DNA from: Pygmaiobacter massiliensis
GTDB taxonomy: Bacteria; Bacillota; Clostridia; Oscillospirales; Ruminococcaceae
Direction: 5' to 3'
DNA: 64,000 bases
Assembly: GCA_022778585.1 (NCBI GenBank)
Contig: JALFTI010000019.1
Span: forward strand, 1 to 64,000
Numbering within the stretch: the stretch's first letter is position 1; every line of letters starts with the position of its first letter. The notes beneath the pieces are model-generated. The model worked only from the letters and a program-made list of their open reading frames with translations, was not told the origin of the DNA and did no database searches. Below, piece by piece: positions 34,881 through 43,826 of this stretch. A program made the translations under genes and the position numbers.

Positions 34881-34961
34881 TTACCTACTGCTATGCACTC
34901 CAAATATCAGTTTCAGTACACCACGCAGGCATTTGGGACTTTTCACCACAATAATCTGCAC
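34881..34961 (-). CDS. spoVM: SpoVM-like sporulation peptide
   Basis: A 26-codon gene reads MQIIVVKSPKCLRGVLKL followed by IFGVHSSR. The pattern of a hydrophobic start, KSPK, a positively charged amphipathic helix and an FG near the end matches SpoVM, which is also 26 residues in B. subtilis. There it binds the convex forespore membrane and anchors SpoIVA. GTG 34961 lies 5 nt after AAGGGG. It sits downstream of thiN, as spoVM does in B. subtilis (prpC-prkC-rsgA-rpe-thiN-spoVM), with terminators on both sides. That implies its own, probably sporulation-specific, promoter, which I did not find. The helix normally has Pro9 of IKLPK; Pro9 is kept here. Confidence 0.75.
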   Translation of the reverse strand: MQIIVVKSPKCLRGVLKLIFGVHSSR

Positions 34962-35180
34962 AAACACCCCTTCTTTCCTCTGGCTGGCGCATCCATTCGC
35001 GCCTTGTTCCATTCTATACGCAGGACAGATGTAATGTGCAGCGCTCGTGCAATTTTTTATCACATTTTATTTTTCTTACCGCTTTGCAGGTTCCTTTTCT
35101 ATTTTTTAACCGGTGTTTTCTCTTTTTTCAAACATTCCTCCAACTCTAATACCATTCATCTCTGCTTTTCCTTCTCTGAC

Positions 35181-35219
35181 AAAAACAGGGCTTTGAACCC
35201 GAAAGGTCCAAAGCCCTGC
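35181..35219 (-). terminator. Terminator of the yicC-thiN operon
   Basis: A 10-bp perfect stem CAGGGCTTTG with its complement and 13-nt loop, followed by TTTTTG on the minus strand, 26 nt after the thiN stop. Confidence 0.8.
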
Positions 35220-35244
35220 ATACAAAATCATAAAAAACTTTTTG

Positions 35245-35895
35245 TCAGGTTTTGTGCGTACACAGTATCAAAAGGCCTCCCCGCAAAACCTCAATTTCCG
35301 CATGATCTGAGAGGATTTCATTACTGACCCCCAAAGGAAACGACTGGGAAAGCTGTGCTTTCTGCAACGGATATTTCACACCGGAAAGGGTAACCCCGAA
35401 AGCAGGCCCTCCCCAGGGAAAAACCGACAAATAACTGTTTTCTGTCCGCTTTATTTCCAGCTGGTTCTGCCAAAGCGCCCAGGCACAAAAATCCTGGTCT
35501 GCCATCCATGCTTTGATGCCTGCCTGTGCCAGATACAATAAGGTGGAAAAATTGGCCAGGGTATGGTCTAACCTGCCGCCGCTTCCTCCCAATATTAAAA
35601 CTTCAGCAAAGCCGTGCTCCTGGGCCAGCTGGGCTGCAAAATGAGTATCGGTGTCATCCTTTTCCACCGGAAGGTCAATCACCTGGCAATTCATCTGGGG
35701 TCTTGGGGCAGAATCCCAATCTCCAACTGCCAGTTGAACCGGCCGTTTCCAGCGGCGGGCGGTTTGCCATCCGGCATCTGCTGCCACAATAAAATCATCC
35801 GGGTGCAGCAGTTTGAGCATGCTGTCATTGGTGGGTGCGCCACCCAAAATAACACAGCGCCCTTGCTGGCGAGTGGTTTCGCTTATCTGTCCCAT
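35245..35895 (-). CDS. thiN: Thiamine pyrophosphokinase
   Basis: The 216-residue enzyme transfers pyrophosphate from ATP to thiamine. It has AADAGWQTARRW, the metal/ATP motif VGDWDS, KDDTDTHFAAQLA and LGGSGGRLDHTLAN, all typical of TPK. The C-terminal beta-sandwich carries SLSVFPWGG-like residues and ends in VSNEIL, the family's substrate-binding end. The start overlaps the last 13 bases of rsgA, so translation is coupled. It is the last gene of the long operon. In many Firmicutes rpe lies between rsgA and thiN; here it is absent. Confidence 0.93.
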   Translation of the reverse strand: MGQISETTRQQGRCVILGGAPTNDSMLKLLHPDDFIVAADAGWQTARRWKRPVQLAVGDWDSAPRPQMNCQVIDLPVEKDDTDTHFAAQLAQEHGFAEVLILGGSGGRLDHTLANFSTLLYLAQAGIKAWMADQDFCAWALWQNQLEIKRTENSYLSVFPWGGPAFGVTLSGVKYPLQKAQLSQSFPLGVSNEILSDHAEIEVLRGGLLILCTHKT

Positions 35896-36764
35896 TCTTT
35901 CAGATCCTTAACATCCTCGTACATGGCAAGGTAACTTTCGTACCGGCGCCGGCCAATCTTACCTTCCTCCACTGCCTGGCGGACCGCACACCCTTTCTCT
36001 ACCCGGTGTGAACAGCCAGTGAAACGGCATTGGGAAATATACGGCTTAAACTCTGCAAAGGCATACTGCAAATTTTCCTTTGCAATTCGGTTTGCCCGCT
36101 CCAGATCCAAAGAGGAAAATCCCGGCGTATCCGCCACCAAACCTCCATAAGCATGGTACAGTTCCACCTGACGGGTAGTATGCCGCCCGCGGCCCAGTTT
36201 TTTGCTGATATCCCCGGTTTCAAACCGGATATCTGGCAATAGCTTTCCCAGCAAGGTAGATTTGCCTACCCCCGAATTTCCGGTAAACGCCGATATATGC
36301 CCTGCTATTAACTGTTTCAGCTGCTGCGCACCATCGCTCTGTTGCCCGGTCTCGATTACCGGAATACCGGATTGGGCATACGCTTGTAGCAAAGGCGTGG
36401 CCGGAGCAAGATCGGTTTTGGTGATAACCAGGACCGGTGTAATGCCGTTATCCTGCGCAATGGCGCACATCTTATCCAATACCAAAAAATTAGGCGCCGG
36501 CTCACAGGTGGCCGCAACCACAAATAATACATCCAAATTGGCAACCGGCGGGCGTACCAAGCAATTTTTACGCTGTGAAATTTCTGCAATTACTGGGCTT
36601 GCACCATCTGTCTGAAGGCTGACAAAATCCCCAGGCAATGGAGAGATGCCCCGTTTGCGAAAAATCCCCTTTGCCTTGCACTCAACCAGGCCCTCGCTGG
36701 TCTCTACATAGTAAAACCCGCCAATTCCCTTTAAAATGCGCCCGGAAAGCGTGTTCTCCCCCAT
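35883..36764 (-). CDS. rsgA: Ribosome small-subunit biogenesis GTPase RsgA
   Basis: The 293-residue GTPase helps late 30S maturation. An N-terminal OB fold (GRILKGIGGFYYVETSEG) precedes a circularly permuted G domain: G4 ITKTD comes before G1 FTGNSGVGKSTLL and G3 VADTPGF. The C-terminal zinc finger is CRFTGCSHRVEKGC. ATG 36764 has GAAGGTG 6 nt upstream; the earlier ATG at 36779 overlaps the prkC stop and has no better site. Its place after prpC-prkC is the usual one, and RsgA is a known PrkC substrate in B. subtilis. Confidence 0.94.
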   Translation of the reverse strand: MGENTLSGRILKGIGGFYYVETSEGLVECKAKGIFRKRGISPLPGDFVSLQTDGASPVIAEISQRKNCLVRPPVANLDVLFVVAATCEPAPNFLVLDKMCAIAQDNGITPVLVITKTDLAPATPLLQAYAQSGIPVIETGQQSDGAQQLKQLIAGHISAFTGNSGVGKSTLLGKLLPDIRFETGDISKKLGRGRHTTRQVELYHAYGGLVADTPGFSSLDLERANRIAKENLQYAFAEFKPYISQCRFTGCSHRVEKGCAVRQAVEEGKIGRRRYESYLAMYEDVKDLKEWDR

Positions 36765-36779
36765 TATCACACCTTCCAT

Positions 36780-38915
36780 TTAGTCTTCATCAGATGAACG
36801 GTTTGGATGCTCTTTGTCGCTTTTCTCTTCCTTCTCCGAATAATTCAGCCGCTGAACATTTGCCGCAGGAGAAGAAGCGGAAACACCTGTTGACTGCCCC
36901 GGTGTGCTTTGCGGAACCTCCGGCGGCGTGGGTTCAGGAGTTGGGGTGGGAGTGGGCGCAGGTGTGGGAGAAGGTGTAGGCGTGGGTTCAGCGCCCGAAA
37001 TCTGGAAATTGATGCCGGGAGAAGTAAGGAAGTCCACCAGCGTACTTTGTGTGGTAGAACCATTCGAAATGGTCAGAGTTTGCGGAGTCAGGCCGGTGAT
37101 AGCAAAGCTCCACACACCTTCACCATTGGAATCAAACTCGCTGACCACAGTGCCATCCACTGTAGCGGTCCAGTGAGAAGCCGTTACATATTTATTAAAG
37201 TTTACTGTAACCGCCACGGTAACCGGCTGCGGTGTGACATAACCCAAACTGACCGTAACGGTCACATGGCTGCCTACCTGCACTTCGGTACCGGCATCCG
37301 GCGACTGGGTCAAAATAGTGCCTGCCGGCGCAGTATTTTCCACCTCTACCGGATTTGCCATAGTAAGCCCAGCCGCATCCAGCAGCTTGCGCGCCTCTTC
37401 TATAGAAGCAACCCCTACCAGCGACGGAACGGTAGTAGTAGAACTGGCCGCACGGCTTACATACAGGGTAATCTCGCTGCCGGTCTCCAACTGGGTCCCC
37501 TCGGCCGGGTCGGTTCGAATCACCTTACCAGCTTCCATGCTTTCATTTTCTTCCGAAATAACCAGCACCGAAAGGCCCATTTCCGATAAGGTGTTCTGCG
37601 CTTCGCCGCGGCTTTTGCCGCTAAGGGAAGGAACTGTCACAATCTCGGTACCTTTACTAACCCAAATTTTAATGGTAGAACCCTCTTTTACCTTTTTGGG
37701 CGGGTTGGGCGTCTGGGACAAAATTTCCCCTGCCGGGCGATCTGCGCTGTAAATTTCTTTCACATCAAACTTAAAGGAAGAATAATTGTCATCCGCTTTA
37801 ACCGTGCTGTAATCCATCCCCACAAAATTTACCAGTTCTACATCCTCTGTTTTAGAAAAAATGCCGCTGGTATTAAAGATGAGAACACACAAAATGGCCG
37901 AACCTATTGCAAAGGCCAAAGCCAGCCCTGCCAAAATGGGCAATGTGAGATTTTTGCGCACACGCCGACGCGTGCCTTTTTTCTGTTCTGCGGCAGGCTT
38001 TGCCGTTTTTTTCGCTTTGTTAACCACTTTATCTATATACCTCGTGGGGGAATTGTCATCCAGATAATCATATTCAAACTGGATACTGGGGTTTTTCTTG
38101 AACTCTTGAATGGCCGCTTCCATCTCGGCTGCTGACTGATAGCGCTTGCGCACCTCTTTAGCCATCGCTTTCATGGTAATGGCTTCCAAAGGCTTTGGAA
38201 TATCCGGATTGATTTCACGCGGCAGCACAGGGGTATCGGCAATCTGCTTAATAGCCACCTGCACCGCACTTTCGCTTTCAAACGGAAGTTTCCCGGTCAG
38301 CATTTCGTACATCATAACACCGGTGGAGTACACATCCGCCCGTGCGTCAATAACATCGCCCTTGGCCTGTTCAGGGCTAATGTAATGCACCGAACCGATA
38401 GCCTTATCGGTGACAGTATGAGATTCTGACCTGGAAAAACGGGCAATCCCGAAATCCATGACCTTTACATTGCCATCCGGCAAAACCATAATATTCTGCG
38501 GCTTAATGTCCCGATGGACAATTCCCTTGGAATGAGCATGCTGCAAAGCACCCAGCACCTGTTCTATAAAAAACAAGGTCTCTTTCCAGGTTAGTATTCC
38601 CCGCTGGCTGATATAATCCTTCAGGGTCACACCGTCCAGATATTCCATGGCAATATACTGGACCTTGTCCGAAACGCTTACATCAAACACCTTGATGATA
38701 TGCGGATGGTTGAGCTGACTGATAGCCTTTGACTCGTTTTTAAAGCGGCGGACCAAATCCTCATTTTGCAAAAATTCTTCCCGCAAAATTTTGACCGCCA
38801 CTGTTCGTTTTTCCAATAAGTCCTGGGCTTTATAAACATTTGCCATGCCGCCCACGCCAATCAGCTTTTCGATCTCGTAGCGTCCATCCAGGCGCTTGCC
38901 GATATACATATCCAT
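36780..38915 (-). CDS. prkC: PASTA-domain Ser/Thr protein kinase PrkC
   Basis: The 711-residue membrane kinase senses muropeptides and lipid II. The kinase domain (about 14-270) has IGVGGMANVYKA, Lys42, HRDIKPQN (134-141), DFG (154-156) and SPEQAKG. Then come a basic juxtamembrane region, one helix (324-347), and three PASTA domains (about 358-420, 424-487, 493-556). Beyond them is an extra beta-rich domain (565-640), a Pro-Thr stretch (643-666) and a charged tail. The tail is unusual for PrkC. ATG 38915 is 7 nt after GGAGG. The preceding phosphatase gene ends 3 bp upstream, the standard antagonist pair. Confidence 0.94.
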   Translation of the reverse strand: MDMYIGKRLDGRYEIEKLIGVGGMANVYKAQDLLEKRTVAVKILREEFLQNEDLVRRFKNESKAISQLNHPHIIKVFDVSVSDKVQYIAMEYLDGVTLKDYISQRGILTWKETLFFIEQVLGALQHAHSKGIVHRDIKPQNIMVLPDGNVKVMDFGIARFSRSESHTVTDKAIGSVHYISPEQAKGDVIDARADVYSTGVMMYEMLTGKLPFESESAVQVAIKQIADTPVLPREINPDIPKPLEAITMKAMAKEVRKRYQSAAEMEAAIQEFKKNPSIQFEYDYLDDNSPTRYIDKVVNKAKKTAKPAAEQKKGTRRRVRKNLTLPILAGLALAFAIGSAILCVLIFNTSGIFSKTEDVELVNFVGMDYSTVKADDNYSSFKFDVKEIYSADRPAGEILSQTPNPPKKVKEGSTIKIWVSKGTEIVTVPSLSGKSRGEAQNTLSEMGLSVLVISEENESMEAGKVIRTDPAEGTQLETGSEITLYVSRAASSTTTVPSLVGVASIEEARKLLDAAGLTMANPVEVENTAPAGTILTQSPDAGTEVQVGSHVTVTVSLGYVTPQPVTVAVTVNFNKYVTASHWTATVDGTVVSEFDSNGEGVWSFAITGLTPQTLTISNGSTTQSTLVDFLTSPGINFQISGAEPTPTPSPTPAPTPTPTPEPTPPEVPQSTPGQSTGVSASSPAANVQRLNYSEKEEKSDKEHPNRSSDED

Positions 38916-38917
38916 CT

Positions 38918-39661
38918 TCAATCCTCCGCCTGTTCTGCCTTTACCAGCAGGGCTGTAATATTATCCTGCCCGTCTTGGCTAAGCGCCAGACGAATCATTT
39001 CATCCGCCGCACTGAAAAAATCAGTACCGGCCAGTACTGCAGCTAGTTCTGCTTCGCTGGCACTGTTGGTCAGCCCATCGCTGCACAAAAGCAGAATATC
39101 TCCCGCGCTCACCGAATAGATACTGTAATCGCATTGCAGCACAGGTGCTACCCCCAATGCGCGGGTAATCAGGTTTTTCTTGGGGTGGATGGCCGCTTCC
39201 CGCTCGGTCAAAGCACCGGTTTCCACCAAATGCTGCACGACCGAATGGTCCTTTGTAAGCTGTTCCAAAACCCCGCCATGGTACAGATAAGCGCGTGAAT
39301 CGCCAGCGTGCAGCAAATGTGCTTTTCCGTTTTTTAACACCAGCGCCACCAGGGTTGTGCCCATTCCCTGCACTTCCCATTCATCCTGCGCCCGGCGATA
39401 AACGGTATCATTTGCTTGAGCAGCAGCCTGTTCCATCAGGCTGCGCACCTGCTCAGCAGAAAGGTCACTTCTAAGGCCTTTACAGAACACCTCTTCCATC
39501 TGTTCCACCGCCAGACGGCTTGCCAGCGCACCGCCGGCCGCGCCACCCATACCGTCGCAAACCACCGCCCACACAGTGTCGTCGGACTGTCGGCCGGCGC
39601 GGTAGTTGTCCTGGTTTTCAGCACGGCCTTTGCCGATGTCCGTCCTTGCAACGATCTTCAC
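38918..39661 (-). CDS. prpC: PP2C-family Ser/Thr phosphatase PrpC
   Basis: The 247-residue metal-dependent phosphatase reverses PrkC phosphorylation. It has the PPM motifs: RAENQDNYRAG, VCDGMGGAAGGALAS (metal Asp), HAGDSRAYLYHGG, LLLCSDGLTNSAS and QDGQDNITALLV. The start is GTG 39661 overlapping the rlmN stop (GTGA), with a G-rich site upstream. It is translationally coupled to rlmN and followed by prkC with a 2-nt gap. Confidence 0.94.
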   Translation of the reverse strand: MKIVARTDIGKGRAENQDNYRAGRQSDDTVWAVVCDGMGGAAGGALASRLAVEQMEEVFCKGLRSDLSAEQVRSLMEQAAAQANDTVYRRAQDEWEVQGMGTTLVALVLKNGKAHLLHAGDSRAYLYHGGVLEQLTKDHSVVQHLVETGALTEREAAIHPKKNLITRALGVAPVLQCDYSIYSVSAGDILLLCSDGLTNSASEAELAAVLAGTDFFSAADEMIRLALSQDGQDNITALLVKAEQAED

Positions 39662-40698
39662 CCTTCGCTGTCCCCCTTCGCTTCCTGTCTAAGCTGACCA
39701 CAGGCTGCACTGATATCCGTGCCAAGCCTGCGCCGCACTGTGGCATTCATGCCAAGCCCAATCAGCTGCTGCTTGAACCGTTCCACATTGGCCGCATCGG
39801 TAGCCGAATAGGCCGAACCATCCACCGGATTGATGGGAATGAGATTGATATGCGCCCCCATCCCCTGCAGAAGATGTGCAAGCTGCCGGGCGCATTCCGG
39901 CGTATCGTTTACACCTTTTACCATTGCATATTCAAAACTAATCCGCCGGCCAGTGGTTTTCTGGTACTGCCGGCAGGCCTTTATCAGCTGGGCAACCGGA
40001 TACACATCGTTCACCGGCATCATAGAAGAACGCAGACGGTCGTTTGGCGCATGCAGTGAAACGGAAAGGGTAAGCCCCAGCTTTTCCTGTGCCAGGCGGT
40101 CAATTTTAGGCACCAGCCCGCAGGTGGAAAGGCTGATGGACCGCATGCTGATATTCAGCCCATTGGGGGAAGAGATAATCTGCAAAAAATCCAGCACATT
40201 TTCGTAATTATCCAGCGGTTCGCCAATTCCCATTAAAACAATGTTTGAAATTCGCTCACCAATATCCTGCTGGGCAGTATATACCTCGGCTGCAATTTCG
40301 CCGGCAAAAAGCCGGCGCACCAGCCCGCCCTGGGTAGAAGCACAAAACCGGCAGCCCATTGCGCAGCCCACCTCGGTGGAAACACAAATGGTATTGCCGT
40401 AATGGTAGCGCATAACCACGCTCTCAATACAATTGCCATCCGGCAGGCGGAACAAATATTTAACCGTTCCATCCTTTGAAACCTGTTTGCGGGCAATCGA
40501 GAGCGTTTCTATGACAGTTTCCTGCGTCAGCTTTTCCTGCAATGCCTTCGGCAGATCGCTCATTTTGGAGAAATCGGTCTCCATACGGGCGTGCAGCCAT
40601 TTAAACAATTGCTTTGCCCGAAAAGCAGGCTGTCCCAGCCCGGTTATGTATTCTGCCAGCGCTGGCTCGGTCAAAGAGGTAAGCTTGACTTTTTCCAT
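39658..40698 (-). CDS. rlmN: Dual-specificity 23S rRNA/tRNA adenine-C2 methyltransferase RlmN
   Basis: The 346-residue radical SAM enzyme makes m2A2503 in 23S rRNA and m2A37 in some tRNAs. The cluster motif is CAMGCRFCAS, preceded by CVSTEVG. Later come LMGIGEPLDNYENVL, SLSTCGLVPKI (a catalytic Cys region), SLHAPNDRLRSSMMP and RRRLGTDISAACGQL with the resolving Cys near the C-terminus. It lies 94 bp after rsmB. Confidence 0.95.
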   Translation of the reverse strand: MEKVKLTSLTEPALAEYITGLGQPAFRAKQLFKWLHARMETDFSKMSDLPKALQEKLTQETVIETLSIARKQVSKDGTVKYLFRLPDGNCIESVVMRYHYGNTICVSTEVGCAMGCRFCASTQGGLVRRLFAGEIAAEVYTAQQDIGERISNIVLMGIGEPLDNYENVLDFLQIISSPNGLNISMRSISLSTCGLVPKIDRLAQEKLGLTLSVSLHAPNDRLRSSMMPVNDVYPVAQLIKACRQYQKTTGRRISFEYAMVKGVNDTPECARQLAHLLQGMGAHINLIPINPVDGSAYSATDAANVERFKQQLIGLGMNATVRRRLGTDISAACGQLRQEAKGDSEG

Positions 40699-40792
40699 TC
40701 TATCACAAACTTTCCAAACATGCTATCCCGCCAGAACGATTAGGCGGTGAAAACCATAACATTCTGCGAAAAACCAAGGAAAAACGGTCTTT

Positions 40793-42112
40793 TCACACCT
40801 TCTTTAAGCAGGCGATAAAGAAACCGTCGGTACAGGCTTTATCCGGCAAAAACAAGGTCATTTTATCCACCGCTTCTCCCCCAAATTGCTCAAAAGCAGG
40901 GGTGTCGGCCACAAAATCCGGGTGTTTTTTCAAAAATGCCTGCACTACCTGCTGGTTTTCCTGGGGATTGATGGTGCAGGTGGAATAAACCAGTATTCCA
41001 CCTGGTGCCACATACTTTGCAGATGTCTCCAAAACAGCCTTCTGTACCTGTACCAGTTTGGGCAGCTGCGACAGCTGCTTATACCGAATATCGGGTTTCT
41101 TGGCCAGGGTGCCAAGGCCGGAACAGGGCACATCACACAGCACCCTGTCTGCCTTTGGCAGCGAGCAATTGGGCTGTGCCGCATCATTTTGGCAGACGGT
41201 CAGGTTCAAAATTCCAAGCCTTTTAGCCATAGCCCGAATGAGCCCCAAACGGTTTTCGTGCAGCTCGCAGGCGATGATTTCGCCTGTGCCTGCAAGATGC
41301 CCTGCAATGGCAGCCGTCTTGCCGCCGGGCGCAGCGCACAGATCCAGCACCCGCTGGCCCGGGGCCAGCTGCAGCGCTTCCACCGCCAGCTGGCTGGCAA
41401 GCCCCTGCACCCAAAAATATCCTTTTTGAAAAGCGGCCAGCGCCGCCGGGTCCTTTGCGCCAATCAGGCGATATGCTCCCGGCAGTGCCAAGGGCTCCGC
41501 CTCCACCTGCTCGTTTTGCAGCAGCGCCCCAAGTGTACCGGGCTCTGTCTTCAGCCAGTTTTCCCGCACCACCAGTTGCGGCTGGGAAAACGAACTTTGC
41601 AAAATAGCCTCGGCACGGTGCGGGTAAGCCTGTAAAAGCAGCTTTGCCACCGGCAGGCTGACCGAATAACAGACCGAAAGCCTTTCCGCTTCGGTTTGGA
41701 AGGCGGGCTGAAAAGGCGTCTGCGCTGCACGGCGTAAAACGGCATTTACAAACCCCGCCGCCGAACCGCATTTTGCTTTCCGGCACAGCTCCACCGACTC
41801 GCTCACGGCCGCGTGCACCGGTACCGAATCCATATATAATGCCTGATAAAGCCCGCTTTGCAAAATGCAGCGGACCGCAAGGGGCATATCCTCCAACGGC
41901 CTTTTTAAAAACGGCGCCAGCCTTGCCTGCAAGGTAACCCTGCGTTCCACCGTTCCATACACAATGCGGGCCGCAAACGCCTTATCCCGCTCGCTCAGGC
42001 CGCTTTGGTCCAGCACCCGGCGCACCACCAAATTGGCGTAGCCGTCCTTTTCGCACCGCAAAAGCGCCTGCAAAGCCGCCATGCGGGCGGTCATATTCTG
42101 CGCCATCTTCAT
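40793..42112 (-). CDS. rsmB: 16S rRNA m5C967 methyltransferase RsmB
   Basis: The 439-residue protein has an N-terminal NusB-like RNA-binding domain (about 1-130, with AALQALLRCEKDGYANLVV) and a C-terminal Rossmann methyltransferase domain. SAM binding is at LDLCAAPGGKTAAIAG. The catalytic cysteines are in CDVPCSGLGTLAKKPDIRY and VYSTCTINPQEN. The ATG shares its A with the peptidase stop (TGATG), so it is coupled to that gene. A later in-frame ATG at 42106 is a possible alternative. Confidence 0.94.
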   Translation of the reverse strand: MKMAQNMTARMAALQALLRCEKDGYANLVVRRVLDQSGLSERDKAFAARIVYGTVERRVTLQARLAPFLKRPLEDMPLAVRCILQSGLYQALYMDSVPVHAAVSESVELCRKAKCGSAAGFVNAVLRRAAQTPFQPAFQTEAERLSVCYSVSLPVAKLLLQAYPHRAEAILQSSFSQPQLVVRENWLKTEPGTLGALLQNEQVEAEPLALPGAYRLIGAKDPAALAAFQKGYFWVQGLASQLAVEALQLAPGQRVLDLCAAPGGKTAAIAGHLAGTGEIIACELHENRLGLIRAMAKRLGILNLTVCQNDAAQPNCSLPKADRVLCDVPCSGLGTLAKKPDIRYKQLSQLPKLVQVQKAVLETSAKYVAPGGILVYSTCTINPQENQQVVQAFLKKHPDFVADTPAFEQFGGEAVDKMTLFLPDKACTDGFFIACLKKV

Positions 42113-42789
42113 CAGCGCCGACGGTCACGGGCAATTAAAATAAGCCGCAGCAGCTGCATGGCCGACACCAAAAGCGCCGCCACATAGGTGAGCGCCGCAG
42201 CCGAAAGCACCCGGCGTACTCCCCGCTCCTCTTCGCCACTAACCATGCCGCTGTTGGTTAAGGTGGCAACTGCCCGGCTGCTGGCATTGTATTCTACCGG
42301 CAAAGTAACCAGCTGAAAAACAGTAACCAGGCTAAACAGCAGAATACCGGCCGCCACCAGCGGCTCGATGGACAAAACAATTCCCAAAAGCAAAAGCGGC
42401 ATGGACAGCTGCGAGCCCAGCTGTGTTGCCGGAATAATAGCCATGCGCAGCCGGATTGGGAAATACCCTTCCGCATACTGCAGGGCATGGCCGCACTCAT
42501 GGGCAGCCACCCCCACTGCCGCAACGGTAGCCTTGTCGTATACTTCGGCCGAAAGGCTGACCACCCCTGTTGTGGGGTCGAAATTATCGGTCAGCTGGCC
42601 GGGAATACGCCGCACCTGCACATTGGTTAAACCACCGCGGTCCAGAATATACCGGGCCGCCTGGGCTCCGGTCATTCCGGCGGGTACCTTGGAATAGTTG
42701 GCAAAGGCGGACTTGACCCGCATCTGCGCCAGCAGTGCCACCAATATGGCAGGCATTACCAACACAAAGTAGTAAGAATCCCAAAACAT
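42112..42789 (-). CDS. YugP-type zinc metallopeptidase, membrane-bound
   Basis: The 225-residue protein begins with a membrane segment (YYFVLVMPAILVALLAQMRV), then a peptidase domain with the zinc motif AAHECGHALQY, and a C-terminal pair of helices (about 125-170) plus one near the end. It belongs to the YugP/DUF-type zinc metallopeptidases common in Firmicutes. In this position, between fmt and rsmB, it is conserved in many clostridia. The substrate is unknown. Confidence 0.88.
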   Translation of the reverse strand: MFWDSYYFVLVMPAILVALLAQMRVKSAFANYSKVPAGMTGAQAARYILDRGGLTNVQVRRIPGQLTDNFDPTTGVVSLSAEVYDKATVAAVGVAAHECGHALQYAEGYFPIRLRMAIIPATQLGSQLSMPLLLLGIVLSIEPLVAAGILLFSLVTVFQLVTLPVEYNASSRAVATLTNSGMVSGEEERGVRRVLSAAALTYVAALLVSAMQLLRLILIARDRRR

Positions 42790-42876
42790 AGCGAACGCTC
42801 CTTTGGCAATAAATTTTCCGCCGCAACTTGTAAAAGCTTTTTTTGGTAGAGTCGAAACCGGGCAAAAAGCAATGAT

Positions 42877-43824
42877 TCATCCATCTTCTCGTTCTGTCAC
42901 CGGCTCAAACGGCAGGATATCTCCTATTTTTAACCGCCGGCCGGCCGCCCATTCGTTCCCCTGCATTGGCCGCTTGCCCTCCGGCACCACCTCGCGCAGT
43001 TCCAAAGCACCCTGGCCGCAGGCAATGGTCAACGGTTTCAGCGCCAACACCTCACCTGGTTTTCCCTCTCCGCTGGCCTTATGAGAGTGGGTCACCTTTA
43101 CCTTTTTGCCCTGCTGTACAAAATAGGCCGTCGGCCAGGGGGAAAGCCCGCAAATAAGATGATGCAGCCGGTCACAAGGAAACGAAAAGTCAAACTGACC
43201 CATCTGCCGGGAAAGCGCCGGTGCCCAACTGGCTTCGGCGTCATTTTGGGGGGTACGCACTGCCGTTCCCTCTTCAATCTGCCGGATGGTATCCACCAGC
43301 GTTTTGGCTCCAATCTGTGCCACCCGGTCAAACAATTCACCGGCGGTTTCGTCCTCGCCAATTTCAACCGGGGTTACCGCAATAATATCGCCGGTATCCA
43401 GCCCTTCGTCCATATACATAATGGTCACTCCGGTCTGGCGTTCTCCATTGAGCACCGCATGCTGAATAGGGGCCGCACCGCGGTAGTGGGGCAAAAGCGA
43501 AACATGCAGGTTAATGCAGCCATTTTTAGGCAGCATAATCAGCCGCGGGGGCAAAATACGCCCGTAAGCCACCACCACAATCAATTCCGGGGCAAGCTGG
43601 CGCACAATGTCTATTACCGATTCATCTTTCAGCGTTTTGGGCTGCCAAACCGGAATATCGTGCTGCACAGCCAGTTGTTTCACCGGCGGCGCGGTCAGCT
43701 GCTGCTTTCTCCCAACCGGCTTATCCTGCCGGGTAAAAACACCGCAGACCTGATGGCCCGCCTGCAGAATTTGTGCAAGGGAACAGGCTGCAATGTCAGG
43801 GGTTCCCATAAACAGGATTCGCAT
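42877..43824 (-). CDS. fmt: Methionyl-tRNA formyltransferase
   Basis: The 315-residue enzyme formylates initiator Met-tRNA. It starts MRILFMGTPDIAACSLAQIL. The tetrahydrofolate-binding SLLPHYRGAAPIQHAVLNGE is complete, with MDEGLDTGDI. The C-terminal OB-like tRNA domain follows (PWPTAYFVQQGKKVKV). It lies 2 bp after def, the usual def-fmt pair. Confidence 0.95.
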   Translation of the reverse strand: MRILFMGTPDIAACSLAQILQAGHQVCGVFTRQDKPVGRKQQLTAPPVKQLAVQHDIPVWQPKTLKDESVIDIVRQLAPELIVVVAYGRILPPRLIMLPKNGCINLHVSLLPHYRGAAPIQHAVLNGERQTGVTIMYMDEGLDTGDIIAVTPVEIGEDETAGELFDRVAQIGAKTLVDTIRQIEEGTAVRTPQNDAEASWAPALSRQMGQFDFSFPCDRLHHLICGLSPWPTAYFVQQGKKVKVTHSHKASGEGKPGEVLALKPLTIACGQGALELREVVPEGKRPMQGNEWAAGRRLKIGDILPFEPVTEREDG

Positions 43825-43826
43825 GC

